Source of the DNA: Polytrichum commune
Lineage: Eukaryota; Streptophyta; Polytrichopsida; Polytrichales; Polytrichaceae
DNA: 64,000 nt
NCBI GenBank assembly: GCA_950295325.1
Contig: OX485803.1
Coordinates: 36,101,554-36,165,553, forward strand
Direction of reading: 5' to 3'
How positions within the stretch are numbered: position 1 is the first letter of the stretch; the number at the start of each line of letters is the position of its first letter. The notes under the pieces are model-generated. The model saw only the letters and a program-made list of their open reading frames with translations, was not told the origin of the DNA and did no database searches. A program made the translations under genes and the position numbers. Positions 42,005-55,023 of this stretch are shown in pieces.

Positions 42005-42280
42005 TCCAACCAACCCTCACACTTTCTCAATTCCTTGCCTTCAATTGCTTTGATCTTCACAATGTGAAAATAGATGAAAGTGTACACATGCTAGTTATTG
42101 CAACCAAGGGATAGGCATGCTTGACCTCATTTCTTGCTTGGTGGAATCTCTTTGGTTTTTGTCATATTTCAATATCCTATAAGTGGTCCCAAAGTGAGAC
42201 GAGGTATTTATTTACGGGGGCACTAACATTAGAACCATTTCATTTTCTTCATTCTTTGCACTTAAGATCCTAATGTAAAT
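42005..42280 (+). repeat. 0.9-kb tandem repeat, unit 3 (conserved part)
   Basis: CACACTTTCTCAATTCCTTG, TTCAATTGCTTTGA, GCATGCTTGACCTCA, GGTGGAATCTCT, CTATAAGTGGTCCCA and GGGGCACTA follow the same order as units 1 and 2. Confidence 0.65.
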
Positions 42281-44067
42281 TACTCTTTGGGTCCAAAATT
42301 ATCTCTCAACCGACATGATTGCTCGATTTCATATAGGTATACATCGGTCTCAAACCCTAATGTAAGCCCACCCTTAGATAGCACCTTTCTTCAAGAGGAT
42401 TGATGATTTGCACTAGGTAGTGCAATCACAAGTTTGCACTTCGATCGTGTGGCTGGGGAATGCTTTACTTTTATCATTTCACAACATAGATCCCACACTA
42501 TGAGTGTATTTTCAAGTTTGCTATTTTCTTATTATTTCATTGGATCGATTCTTGAAAAAGGACCCAACAAGAAAGTAGAGTACAAAATAAGTTTTGGCAG
42601 TCAAAGTGTTGAACCAAAAAGTGTTGTACAATATAGGAGGTGGCCAGACTCAAAGAGCGACACAACTACATTGTTTGTGGTATTTAGTGTCAATATTTGT
42701 GAAGGGCCTAAACTAGATGCCTAGAGGTCTCAAAGTGTCACACCTACTAATTGGCAATATGATTCCATTCGTCTACATCGTGACATTTAGGGTAGGACAT
42801 TGGGATACGTTACATGGTAGTCTTGCGTTTTAATACTCAAGCGTAATAATGGCAAGTGTCATGTGTTTACATTTTAGTATGCAAGAGGAAGACATTCTTG
42901 AGCATATGAATGGAAAACGTCATTTGAGTACACTCTAATCAACTTGTAGACCATTGAATTACATAGGCATGCACCTCGTAACACTATTGAACATACTAAT
43001 GCCAAGATATAAGTAAGTGCATTTGAATGCCAAGTGTCACGAGGTGATACTTATGGTGTGAAGTTGTTAATCATTAGTGTAATCTGGCATACACCTCAAA
43101 ATAGGGTAAGTGACACTATTGTAGATGTGACACTAACTACCATAAATGATGTAGCCCTTGGCCATGTGAAATGATAGAGATTGTTGTATGTGACACGACC
43201 ATGTGCATTTTACCTTCATTCCAACAATTTTATGGCTTTTGAATCGATTAAACCTTTCATGTCAGAGAGAGATATGACACTTACTTTGTTGACTCAGCAT
43301 GAATAAAGGACACTTCACCTTAATCATAGCCGCAAGCTCGTATGTGACCTTTCATCTCATACCATGTCACATGTTATAATACACCTAGTTATTTTCAAGT
43401 TAACAATTGGGTGGAGAAGACCCCAATAAGTCCATAATTGCAATCATTTCATTTGAGAGGTGATCTACTTATGCAAAATTTACATGTACGCATTGATCTC
43501 AATGGCTTGACACCAAGATAATGGTCATGTGAGGACATATAATATGGTTAAAATTAGTATTGGTTTTCATCTAGTCGGTTACAAACGCGGCAAGGCCATG
43601 GTGCAAGCCTAACTTGCTTCAATGTTCTTTTGCTCTCATTCTTAGGTTTCACATTCTTCACGGTTTTGTGACCACCACATACAATAAACCTTCTTGCTTG
43701 GTTAATTTACTTTGGCCCGTAAAATCCGCATGAGCATCTTCCCATATTTTTTTTATTGTTTTTTCTTTTGTCCCTCCATTGTGGATAACGACAACCTTCA
43801 TCACATTCACCTATAATTTTCCAAGTAGTTGCTCAATTGTTAGATGTTGTTAATTTTATTGCCACTTCCATAATCCTCCACATTTTGAGTTCACGGGGTA
43901 AGTCCGAGATGGGGCAAAACTTACAACCGTGATGCTTAAATGATCCTAGTGCCTCACATTTGTTGCCTTGCAAATTTTGAAGGGGTCTTAGTTCATGATA
44001 TACTCGGGCCCTTGTCTTCTTCTCCACGAGTTATAAAAATATTTGTGATTGTTATTTTTGTGGAATC
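42281..44067. other. Intergenic DNA upstream of the SAND gene
   Basis: No recognisable exon on either strand. The promoter and possible 5' exons of the downstream gene should lie in its right-hand part, but I cannot place them. Confidence 0.45.
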
Positions 44068-46613
44068 GTGAAGATTAACTATAGGTACTTTTTTAGGGTG
44101 ATTGTTGTAGCAATGCTCTCTCAACCAAAAGGGTGGAAATGCCATGTAAATGAAACACACTCGACCCCCGAGTATGGAGAAATATGGCTTGAGGTATTAC
44201 GCTTGTTAGAGCTCCTAAAACATAGTCATGATGTGCAGTTACGCGAGCGCAAGAAACCAAAACTCGAAGGCTTAGAGCTCACAAACATGGAAAACAACTT
44301 GATCGACGATGAGAACAACAACACGCCTGTGAGTATTTTTGTGGAATTAGCGGATGTGAGAATGAGGGAAGGCAATGGCAAGCAACGAGTTGAGAATATT
44401 AATTATGGAAAGAGACATCATAGCGGAGATTTAAAAGATTTGGGAAACACAGTTGGTGAAAAGATGACAAATGATTGTAAAAGAAATGTGGAGAGTGAGG
44501 GAGACTATGAAGAAAACAAAGACTTTGTGCACATAAAGTTCCAGAGGGCGAAACGACTACACATTTCAAAGGATTGTGGTCAAGAAGAGCACAAAAATAA
44601 TGTAAATGTAGGTTTTGTACATCATAATGAGGGATTGCGGGAGGGTACCCTTGTAAAAGACTTGAAGAATTTGAAACAAGTGCTTAGGGTTGAAAGGCGC
44701 GAGAATGTGGCTTTGCGAGCACAAAACGTTGCACTTGAAGCCAAGATTGTCAATATGCTAGCTTCCATGCAATCCAAGTAAGTTTGCCAATGTTAGACGG
44801 GGTTTTCTTTGGCTATCCATGTTTAAGGTTATCTACATATTATACTGAAATATGTCCATATTTCGTATTCACCCATTGTTGTAACTTGGAAAAGGAGGCC
44901 CCTTGTGAAGACGCAATAATTTCTACACAACCAAAAACAATCATATTTATGCTAAATACGTCTCGTCTTATTTTTCTTGTGTTGTGTGTATAAGTAGGGT
45001 TTATGACCGCATTGGAAATGTAAATTACATGGCGAAAGCTCCTTCAACATGTAAAAACCAATCCAAGGCTACAAAATTTCAATATAAAGAACAAGTAGAG
45101 AACACTAACAATCATTGTGTCAAAATGCAAAAATCACATGAGTTTTCAATGAATGTCCAAAGTGACGTTCAAGGGCCCGAGCCTTCACCAAGTCATTCTA
45201 TGAGCACCAACGACATTCGAGAGAAAAGAAACGCACCTCGTGTCGAGGAAACAAAGTTCGTCGACTATTGTCAACAAAACAATGGTGATGGTGGAGCGAA
45301 CGTAATCGATGATGGAATTGAACACCAAGCTTTGGAATTGAGCGAATCGGAAAAAACCGAAACCGATATTGAAAGCAAAACCGAGACCGAAACGGGGACG
45401 GAGACGGAGACGGATCTCGACATCGGAAATTTGTCAAAAGAGAGTCACCAAAATGTTTTCAAGTTGAGGAATCGGAGGAGGGGGTATGCATCATTGCCGA
45501 TGTTTCTCAACGGGCATGCTAAGAAATACAACAAGAAGAAGAACAAGAAGAAAGAGGAGCTTAGTCATAGGACGAGTGCCAATTTTGGTGAATGCACAAA
45601 GTATATGTGTGGGATTACAAGCAAGTTTGGCATGGACACATATGGACTTTTGAAGGTGTATCACCAATCGGGAATTTTCCAAATATTTTGTCATTGTGGC
45701 CAAGACAATTGTTCCAAAGGTGGGCATTACTCATTATCATATATATATTTGGTGTGCTTGTGGTAATGCCAATTGGGTTACCTACACTATGAGACACAAA
45801 GTGATGATATGTGATGGTCAATTCACTTGTATGCATTTGGTCTTTACATGTGTTTCAATCAAATGATGCACTCCTTTGCTCACCCTTGTCACACGTATAA
45901 ACTTGAATTCATCTATGTTTTGTGAATCTCCAATCATGTTATGTTAACTATGTTAGATTTTTATTGTCTTCGAGGTTTATAAACCTCTGCAAATATCACA
46001 AAGTGATTTGTCAAGAATGTACGCGAACTCTTGAGAATCAAAACGAATTCACATCTCCTCGACATACATATTATAAGTGCCTTTTGTATATATCTCATAA
46101 CATGCGTGTTTATGTATGAATATGAATAGGAATTGTTAAATCAATTGTGTAGTTTGTTAAAAACAACCACAAAGATGCGTCACGCAGTCACATGATTTAT
46201 CATATTTTGATTTGTCATTGCACAAATGAAGAGGAACAAAATATCAACTATGTGTTAGAATTATTAAACTTGGCGAATTTGGATGACAAGTCAAAGCTTG
46301 ATCGACACCTACATTAATGACCAATGGTTGCTTTAACCAATTTGTCGTCGATTTAACAATCTTTTGTGATTATTCACATGTCGTGTTGTGGAATTGATTG
46401 TCTACTGCATATGTGATTATGACTTGCACATGTCTTGTGGCTTCAGATATTCCAATGACACCTGGCCATTTTGAGAAACATGGAGGTCGAGCAGCCTCCA
46501 AGAAATGGCGGGAGTCGATTTGGATTGAAATCGATAATCATCGAGTGCCCATCTCCCGAATGAAGGAGTTGAATGTGTACATGCGCACTCCCCAACGAAT
46601 TCGGGATGTGTAA
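44068..46613 (+). CDS. ULTRAPETALA-type SAND-domain protein with long N-terminal extension
   Basis: Three coding exons: 44068-44777, 44998-45719 and 46447-46613, joined by introns with GTAAGT and GTGGGC donors and TAG/CAG acceptors. Reading frames join exactly, giving 532 residues. The C-terminus (about 435-520, split by intron 2) reads CGITSKFG, YGLLKVYHQSGIFQIFCHC, then MTPGHFEKHGGRAASKKW and IWIEI, with VPIS close behind. This follows the plant ULTRAPETALA SAND domain (a CxTS start, a Cys-rich CxCxxxxC turn and TPxxFEKHxGR). ULT1 is a Trithorax-type chromatin factor of about 237 residues. Here an N-terminal extension carries a coiled coil (about 195-236, VKDLKNLKQVLRVERREN), a Thr-Glu acidic repeat (about 370-385) and a Lys-rich patch (about 415-425), a likely nuclear signal. 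Start uncertain: an in-frame Met at 44113 or an unseen upstream exon is possible, since TTTTTTAG just before 44098 resembles an acceptor. Function inferred by domain only. Confidence 0.82.
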
Positions 46614-49600
46614 TGCCTCGGTCAATAACAAGACCATATAAAACAAACTCAATGATCAACACTAGTATTTAAATATAAGTTGACATAAGTCATGAACTAC
46701 ATTGGGATTTTAGTTGCATGAGGATAATTCTATTGCACACTTGTTAGCCCAAGTTTGTTTCAATGCACAAACTATCGATCATTTCTTCCTTGGATTTGTA
46801 TTGCACATTTGTGTACAAACCTACTGGGTCACGAGTTTTGATCTCTTTTAGATTCATGGAAGATTTGTTGAAATAACCTTGATTTTTTTTGTGCGCTTTA
46901 TTCTATCGTATGCATTTTAATAAATGTGAGTTGAAGAACTGTGTAAATGTAGTTGGATATTTAGGTGAATGCAATATCATCAATCATAGTTTTGGTAACT
47001 TTCATGATAGTTGTTATTTTAGTATTAAAGTTATGTCTAGTATAATATACATGATCTACAATGGCATTTATGACATGCTCTTGAAAGCATAGTGGAATAT
47101 AAATAGTTTGTTTGGCACTGGCATGATTGGCTTCATTACATAATGTGCTAATTTTTTTTAATTAACTTAAAACATTCCATATTTTATGTGAGGTTGCCCA
47201 TAGACATCATTGACAACTTGACAAACATTTAATTCTTCTAAGCAATTACGCAATTGTTTCTTATGACATTTGCAATTGCCTATATTTACACATTGACCAA
47301 TCCAAGGGAAATTATGATGTATTTGTCCAAAGTATGTATGTATGTAAAATTTGACCCAGAATATAGACAATGTATAGTATAGACCATGCATGTTGAGGAT
47401 AAACTATAATAGACCATGCTAAGACATTGTCAAGGGGTGCCCTTGCCAACAAGTCCACTTGAGTACACCTATGAATCTATCCATATAATGAATTGAGTTG
47501 CCTCTTCAATGAAATCAATCCCACAAATACATGTTTACTACTCCAACTACCTACTCCACGGTTGCTCTTTTATCCATAAGGTATGTGGTCTTCTTGGGGT
47601 ACGTATGACTCCGTACAAAATTGAAAAAAAAAAAAAAAAAAAAAACTTCAAAAATTTGTATAAGTTATATATTGACACTTGAATCAAACCAGGAATTGTC
47701 TCATTTAGTTAGGAACTTCTGCCAATCACACAAACCATAATTTTGAGTTTCAAATTGAAAATCAATATTCATAAGTTTAAGATTTTCATAATCATCAAGT
47801 GATCACATGGGCATTCTCCATTATGTTAATAATTTGACCTAGAATGGTGTCTATATTTCAAGCAAACAATCCAATCTTATTGTAACAAATGTGTTTTTGG
47901 TGTCAATTCTTAAGATAATATTCCCAGGGTCTAGGTGGTTGATTGAGAAAAATGATGTTGCAAGGGCCATTTACCTCAATCCTAAATACCCAGCATGTAC
48001 CTCCATATTGTTCCATTCCAATAATCATATTTCTATCGTTCATTGGATGTTTATAAAAAAAGTATTTGCTATACAATCTAGGGTTACGTGTAGATGCAAT
48101 CAATATGTGTGGATGTGAATGCAAGTGCTAAAGTCAGTCAATGTGATAATAGGAGGCATAAATGTGAGCCTATGTTTTGATAATGGAACCCTAAAATTGA
48201 GCATGTAACTCAAGGTTCCCAAACCCTAAATCAAACCCTATTAAGTGAATCCCCTCAATTGAGTCACAAATACAAGTAAAAATCTAAGCACTTTTATGTA
48301 TGAATTGAGTGCCACATTAACTATCGTGGGTCGGCCATGGCTATGAACATGATATCATCAAGTGCAATTCACTGTCTATTTTGAACACATTGGGTTTGGC
48401 ATTACATTGCTGATGTTGTTTTCACAAACTCGTATCATTATCGATATCTAAACCACCAGCACCAGCACCCTACACACCTACAATATGCGTCGTACTTAAC
48501 CAATTAATCAAATTTGTATATATGTTTTTTTTAGTATTGTGGTTCAACTAACCCCTTTATTAGTTGAGCCAACCTCTCAAAGGGTTAACATGATACCCTC
48601 CTTACAATGGTTATTGGGTTTCTGCTAGGAATATATTTATAGTTACATAGGATGGCTATCTTCACACATGTACGAAGCAACAAATTTAATTCACATTTTA
48701 AAAGAGGAGCATTGGTGACAACTAAAGATAATGTATGCACATTATGCTAAATTTGGAGACCTCTTTGGTCCATGTGGCATGAAACTCTTTTCTCCCCTGG
48801 GATACCTATAAGATAGATCACCTCTGGTAAGAAGCCATACTCCTCATTAAGCCCACCTTATCGACTAAATAATTTTGAGTCCACACATTGTGTGTCTTGA
48901 GAGGTTATAAATCTATACTCATAATAACTAAATCCATAAATCATTTCAAACATATTCTAATGGATTATTGTGTAAATCTACATTTCAAGAAATGGACTTC
49001 CCAAATCTTGTAATTATGAAACTAATGTAAATTTTGTTGAAGTCGCCTAGGCACTACGGTTAATGACTACGCAAAGCGAACCTCACCCATGTTGGTCTCT
49101 CTTGAGCGCTCAACAAAATTGTCAAGCAAATAAGGCAACCGTAACCAACCTAATAAGACAACAACATCAAAGTACTCTAAATATAATTTGTCTTTGCTAC
49201 ATTATGAAAACATATATGACCTGCTAGTTCGCCCATGTTTGGTTGTAATTTTGGTTACTCTCTTGCGATTGAATTTTCAATTTGTGCCAAAAAAGAATAA
49301 GACATATATTTTCCTTATCGATTTACTACGATTTTTAAAATTTATTATTATTACTTTTTGGTTGGGTAGGTTGACCTAAGCTACGACAATATTGCACTTG
49401 TTTACCATCCAATTAATGTTGCAACATCATTTTGACTTTATTCTAGTGCATAAATGCATATTCAAGTTGATTCTATTGGATATTTTCAAATTTACTATCA
49501 ATTCTACATGTTGCTTCACTATCTGAGAATGGCCATGGACAATATGTTTTTTTTCAAATCAATAAATGAAATGAAATAAAAATTTAAGTATAATCATACC

Positions 49601-51804
49601 AAGTCATTATGCAATCAAATGCAAAATATTCATGTAATCCAAATCTTGATGAAATATAATCCATATTTTTTCCTTGTGACATAAAAATGCATGATATGTA
49701 GCTCCCTCGATGAATTAGACAATTGCTATGTGCAATAATTTACAAAGGGGTGTGTTGTAGGAATAATAAATATTTCTTTTATTTGGGGCATTGGTCAAAT
49801 TTTTATGTTGAACCAAATCGCCTCTAGATCACAAGGAACAATTGACTTGAGATATAGAGAAACACATTTGAGGTCCTTTCAATTGGGTGTGAGTGCTATC
49901 CATATAATGTACCTTTTGACTCATGATATGCATATGTAATTGTAAACATTGGCCTCAATTTAGACATAGTGATGATAGGCCAATATCATCACTACGACAT
50001 TGGATGATATCGGTATCAATAACAATGATGATGAGTGTAAAATGCAACAACTCATCCTTTATAGATCCTCACTCTATATACACTAAACCATGTTCTTGTG
50101 TGGAATTGTGCACATAAAGCATGTACTAGAGTACGTAATGAGACTGTAAAAACAACTCATTGGTTTTACGTGCAAACAATATCGACTACTTCACGCAATT
50201 CACTTTGTGCATTCTTACATACCTAGGTGTTGCCAATCGCGTTCTCACAATCCATAAATAAATCACATAACATCGAGTATTCATGAGCTTGAATGGATTG
50301 GACTACTTAGGTGTGTTGCTAATTGCTAAAATCATGTTATATGTTCTCATACCAAATGAAGGGAGGGTTCAACTCTTGAAAGTTTTCATTTCATGGCAGC
50401 TCATAATGCTTGCCAAGGATGACCATGTGTACTCGTGTGAAAGCGTATGTATGGAAGGGTGGATACCACCTTTTCATGTGGTTGACAAAAAAATGTAGAC
50501 ATTGGTTGTTTTATATTGACCAAGTTAAAGGAGTCCACTTACAACATATTTAGATTCAACAAATGCAAGTTTAACCATATTGATAATCATGTGATGCAAA
50601 TATCATGACAACATAATTTCAACAATTTTGAAACATTGTAATGAAAATCTTCCAATAAAAGTTAAAATATGGAAGGTCAATTGATATTCTAGGAAACCTT
50701 ACTAGTGATACTACTTCCCAAGTTCATTTATCAAATCTACAGGCACACTTAAACTCATGATTTTGTGTGGCATTATGTCCAATGATTTTAAAAATGTCTA
50801 ATTCAATCATAATCCAATCATAGATATTGTCCATGTACGAGTCAATAGATAATTTCTAGCATTTATGTATGTTGAATGTGGAAATATTGAAATCCCCTTA
50901 TAGATTGGACATTAATTAAGACTATGTGATTAACATCAAAGTCCTATGATTATGATTTGAAGTTCGAGTGAATCAATCACAAGCATATATGAATGTTCTT
51001 ATTGGACTCATGTAATGGTTGCCAAAAATTTCAAGTCATAGATACCAATCATAGATTTTTCAATTATTACATCCACAAGCACTTGTGGACTCGAGGATTT
51101 GTGTAGGCATACGCATCACGTCTTTTGAAATCTCCAATTCACTCACAAAGCAAATTTGGATGTCCAGATCATAAGTAGTCAGGGATCCATATGTCATTCA
51201 TCTAAATTTCAATTGATAACGTCGAGGATCTCCTATACATAATTCACATCTTCCAAACATTGCCTTGACTTCAAAGCAACATAAAACATTCCAAATCACC
51301 TAATCTAGATTGATAGAACTGGAACGAGTCAAGTATAAACATATAAGGGCAAGGTTTACCAGACCCTAACATGGGTAACATCAATCCGAGGCCCTAGGTA
51401 CCAAACATAAGGTATGTAAGCCTCATATGATGACTAGTATGTGGTCAATCTTCTTGATCGCACACCAATGCTCATGAGTAGGACATGGCAAAGCTCGTAA
51501 TTTATGAACGCATACCAAAAATACACATGTTATGATGATATCAAACAACATGCTTGAGAAAGATCAACATACTGGGATTCAAGTGTTACACAGTTGAAAG
51601 GACCTATGTGAACACTTAGAAGGAGGAGAGAAATCGTCACTTTTAACCTTCCACAAACTTTTGCATTTCGACTCCTTCGCTAAATTGAAAAAACCTTCAA
51701 ATTACAATCTTATGGCCGATTCAACCCATCAATCAAAATTGGCCACATACCTTTATACTCGATGAACGGGGAGAATCGACTGCTAGTTACAAATGAGCCG
51801 GTTG
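46614..51804. other. Long intergenic interval, no gene seen
   Basis: About 5 kb of AT-rich DNA. A 22-base poly-A run at 47624-47645 might be the tail of an old retroposon, but no body is recognisable upstream. All open frames are short and unmatched. Confidence 0.5.
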
Positions 51805-51819
51805 AGTTTGAGAAGTTAA

Positions 51820-52015
51820 TGGTCCGAGATGACCTTAAACTACCGGATGATGGTGGAGAGATACCCAAATCTCAAGGAAGAGGTTGGCGGTTCGAATCCC
51901 GGCTGTGAAATCTCCTCTCTACTCGACGGAAAACTTGCCAAGTGGTGAACTGCCTCCTGTGCTTTGGCACTGGCTTGTCGACCTTCTGTCTCAAAAAAAA
52001 AAAAAAAAAGAAAAA
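51820..52015 (+). mobile_element. tRNA-derived SINE with 15-bp target duplication
   Basis: Body of 196 bp starting TGGTCCGAGATGACC, with a canonical Pol III B box GGTTCGAATCC at about 51890, then CTCCTGTG, and a poly-A tail interrupted by one G. The direct repeat AGTTTGAGAAGTTAA flanks it exactly (51805-51819 and 52016-52030), the signature of LINE-mediated retroposition. The B box belongs to the SINE; no cloverleaf tRNA folds here. Confidence 0.9.
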
Positions 52016-52030
52016 AGTTTGAGAAGTTAA

Positions 52031-52621
52031 CGGTTGAAAGACTTTGGGAAAATTACCCTTCGTCTCGGAGGAATCTATGAGAATATACTTCAAATTAATG
52101 AAGGCAATACCAAAAGATCACAACATGTAACCAATTGGACTTGAAAACTCAAGGTTTTTGACCGTTATGCCCAAAATTCTCCCGGACACTGCTTATACTT
52201 ATATTTAAGGGTTTTTTTTTGGGTACTATGTTAGGCTAGGCTATTACAAGTACAGAAGGTAAGTAATCAATTAGGCCGAGGTACTTACTAACTTCAAAGA
52301 TCAACATTCCCTGACATTCTTTTGCCGTGCTCCTTGAGTGTGTGTCTGATGGGAGTCAATAATAAATCCATGTACTTACACTAGAAAGGTTAGACTTGAC
52401 ACCGCTCTTTACGGATTAAGTTAGATACTTTGACATTGAAATGAATAGACAGGTCAAGAATTGACAGCCGGAAAAGACACCTAACTTAGTTAGTTAGTTG
52501 CACTTGATATATATATAGTTGAGATTATTATGTGTGGAAGTGAAAGGAAGTCAATATGTTGTGATTTGACAGTCGAACTAACTTACACAAGTACCTACTT
52601 CATGTGTTTGGACCTTAATTA
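52031..52621. other. Intergenic DNA, no gene seen
   Basis: Left part continues the dispersed repeat seen at 18330-18480. No gene. Confidence 0.45.
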
Positions 52622-53125
52622 TGTGACCACTTCACACACGAGCCAAGAGCCGTGACCATGAAGTTGTGAGAGCCCAAAAGAAAGTGTCCAAAGGTCGTCC
52701 CAACACACCTCCAAAATCATGTAGGAGTGTGGTCACGGATCTTCAAGTGTAGTGTGAAATCATATGTGACTGGGCCCTCAACTGAATGCTATTTCAATGA
52801 ATTTCTATTCACGTGGGGTCCCCACATATGATAAAATAGAATAAATCGACGGTTGTGAACGTTTGGAGTGTCATGGTCTCTTGGTTTTGTGTTGGGCCTA
52901 CCTCCAAGAGGTGGTTTTTGAGAATAGTCCAAGTGATCATGAAACATGATCCATTTGATGCCATGTAGGAATCCATGCAGGCTTTATATCCATCTTGCAT
53001 TCACATACTCAGTTGGTCCCTCGAGCGTAGTGTGAAGCGAACTTGGATTGGTTGGCTTTTTCCACCAATGAGAGTACTTGAAGTGTAATGGTCACGGGTT
53101 CTCAGTGTCGTGTGTGAAGTGACCC
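52622..53125 (-). mobile_element. Tourist-like MITE, family A, copy 3
   Basis: A 504-bp copy with TTA on both sides (52619-52621 and 53126-53128). The left end TGTGACCACTTCACACACGA and the right end GTCGTGTGTGAAGTGACCC are inverted with several mismatches. The interior tracks 6423-6930 closely. Confidence 0.8.
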
Positions 53126-53145
53126 TTATGTGATCATCCTTCTTA

Positions 53146-53486
53146 GGGCCGGTTCCCATGGGTCCCAAGGCACTTGAGGTCAATCCATGCGATCTCAGCT
53201 ATCGAGAGCATGGAAGTTGGCACTTAACTTACTACTTCACACGAGGTCCCAAGTCCTACTAAGTCCCAAGTATGACATGGATGCCTACATGGCAACACTT
53301 TTTAGAAGTGAGGCTTGGGACTTGTGTTGAGACTCCACGAATTTTTTTGCATAAAATATTGAAGATCCACCTTTAATAGCCATATTAGAATGATGTCTTA
53401 AGGCTCAAAAGTTGCAAATTTGCCTCCAAGTTGGGACTTGCTAACATAAGTGGGATTTCATACTTGGGACCCCATATGAACTGGCC
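53146..53486. mobile_element. Tourist-like MITE, family C
   Basis: TTA then GGGCCGGTTCCCATGGGTCC on the left. On the right TTGGGACCCCATATGAACTG, then GCC, is an imperfect inverse. The interior alternates CCCAAGT and ACTTGGGAC words. The right TTA is not preserved. Confidence 0.6.
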
Positions 53487-55023
53487 ATGAAACCTTAACT
53501 TCCCAAACCTATGAAAGGCTTGATTTGAGTGCAATTCAATCCATGTTGGTTTGTGGAATTTTCATGGACAAGTACTGAGGTTAAAATGAGATTTATCCTT
53601 AGATCTTGAAATATTCCTATGTTTAGGAAGAAAATGAGCATGAAAACCCTTTGGATCTCTAGATTACAACAAGTGAAAGGGATGTACAAGATAATGCCAT
53701 GTTTTATCCCCCAAAGAAGATCTTTCATCAATCAAATTCACTCGGAAAATGAGCCAAATGTTTGTGTGATCCACTAAATGGGAACGACTCAATAGTCAAG
53801 CACCTCCACAAATTCTCATGTGCAAATCATAATAAGCTATCCACATTGCATTTGGAGAATGTAAATCAACCTATATTTCTAACCACATACATGCAAAGAA
53901 TTCACTATGAATCAAGAGTGTCCAAATGTTACATTAAACAATCAATGTGAGCACAAATGCCGTTTTTACATGAACATTAAAATAAAATAAAATATAAAAA
54001 CACTTTTACCAAAATAAACATCATTGGTGTTCATGCAAAGTTTGCATTGGAGTGGCAACCATTGATTGGAGTCAACACCCTCACATGAGCTTCCAATACA
54101 ACAAAAACATGACCACTGCAAACTTTGACAAAATTTTCCCCCACATTCTAATCATCTCCAAATTACACGGCTCATGTGTCTATGGGTAAATATCCATGGT
54201 GGCTTGATGTTTATAGTTATGTTGATTATAGATGAATGAGTTCGGTGGGGTTAATGTAGGGAAGAAATTATCTATCAACCAAAAACGGATTGCTTGGGAA
54301 GTTAGGGGTTAGTTGACATGATACCTATATTTGAGTTGTATAAGGCAATCAACTATAAGGTACAAGTTATTAACTAGTATAAGTTGTTTGCTTGTTTGCT
54401 TGTTTGATCTTTTTTCTATTTTCCCTTCAAATTCTCCAACTTTTTTACGATGAAATATACACAATGACACTTGTGTTGCAAGCGTTTATAGGGCATAGCA
54501 AACATATTATTTTTCAACAGTAAGATCGGGATGCCTTTTATGCTCTCTGGATTGACATCATAATATCATGTGCTATAGAGCAAAGTTATGTTTAAACATC
54601 ACCAAGAATTGTCAACTTTCAACTAGAATTAACATCCTAGAAAATACATGGTTGAAATTGATAGTTAGGATTAGATGAATGCAAAATGAAAGGAAGTCAA
54701 ATGTTGTGAATCAACATTTGCATTAACTTACACATGTACACTAAATTGTCTTATAACTGTGAGTTCTCATTTGGAGTTACGCATTGCTATAGCATATTAT
54801 TGGGAGCATCATTTCTACCCAAATAACACAAAAAATTAGTATGCACACCTAAGAATATATATGGTATAACTTTGTTGGCAAAAAATGATAATGTTGCTTA
54901 AAAGTTGTAGCAACACTTAACTTCAATTGGTAACCCACACTTATAGGCCTATATAATGCACTTAAGGTCTCTGAACTTATTTGGTCACTCTTCTTAGTCG
55001 AGTGGATACTTGTATTTGAGCGG
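53487..55023. other. Intergenic DNA, no gene seen
   Basis: AT-rich. It contains a short GTTTGCTT triplication at about 54386-54408. Nothing recognised. Confidence 0.45.

Noticed and set aside
43833-44027. A 64-codon minus-strand frame just upstream of the SAND gene
   Set aside because: No domain recognised and no intron signals supporting an extension. It overlaps the likely promoter of the plus-strand gene.
51880-51915. tRNA gene suggested by the GGTTCGAATCC B box
   Set aside because: No acceptor or anticodon stems can be formed, and the site lies inside a poly-A-tailed SINE with a 15-bp target duplication.
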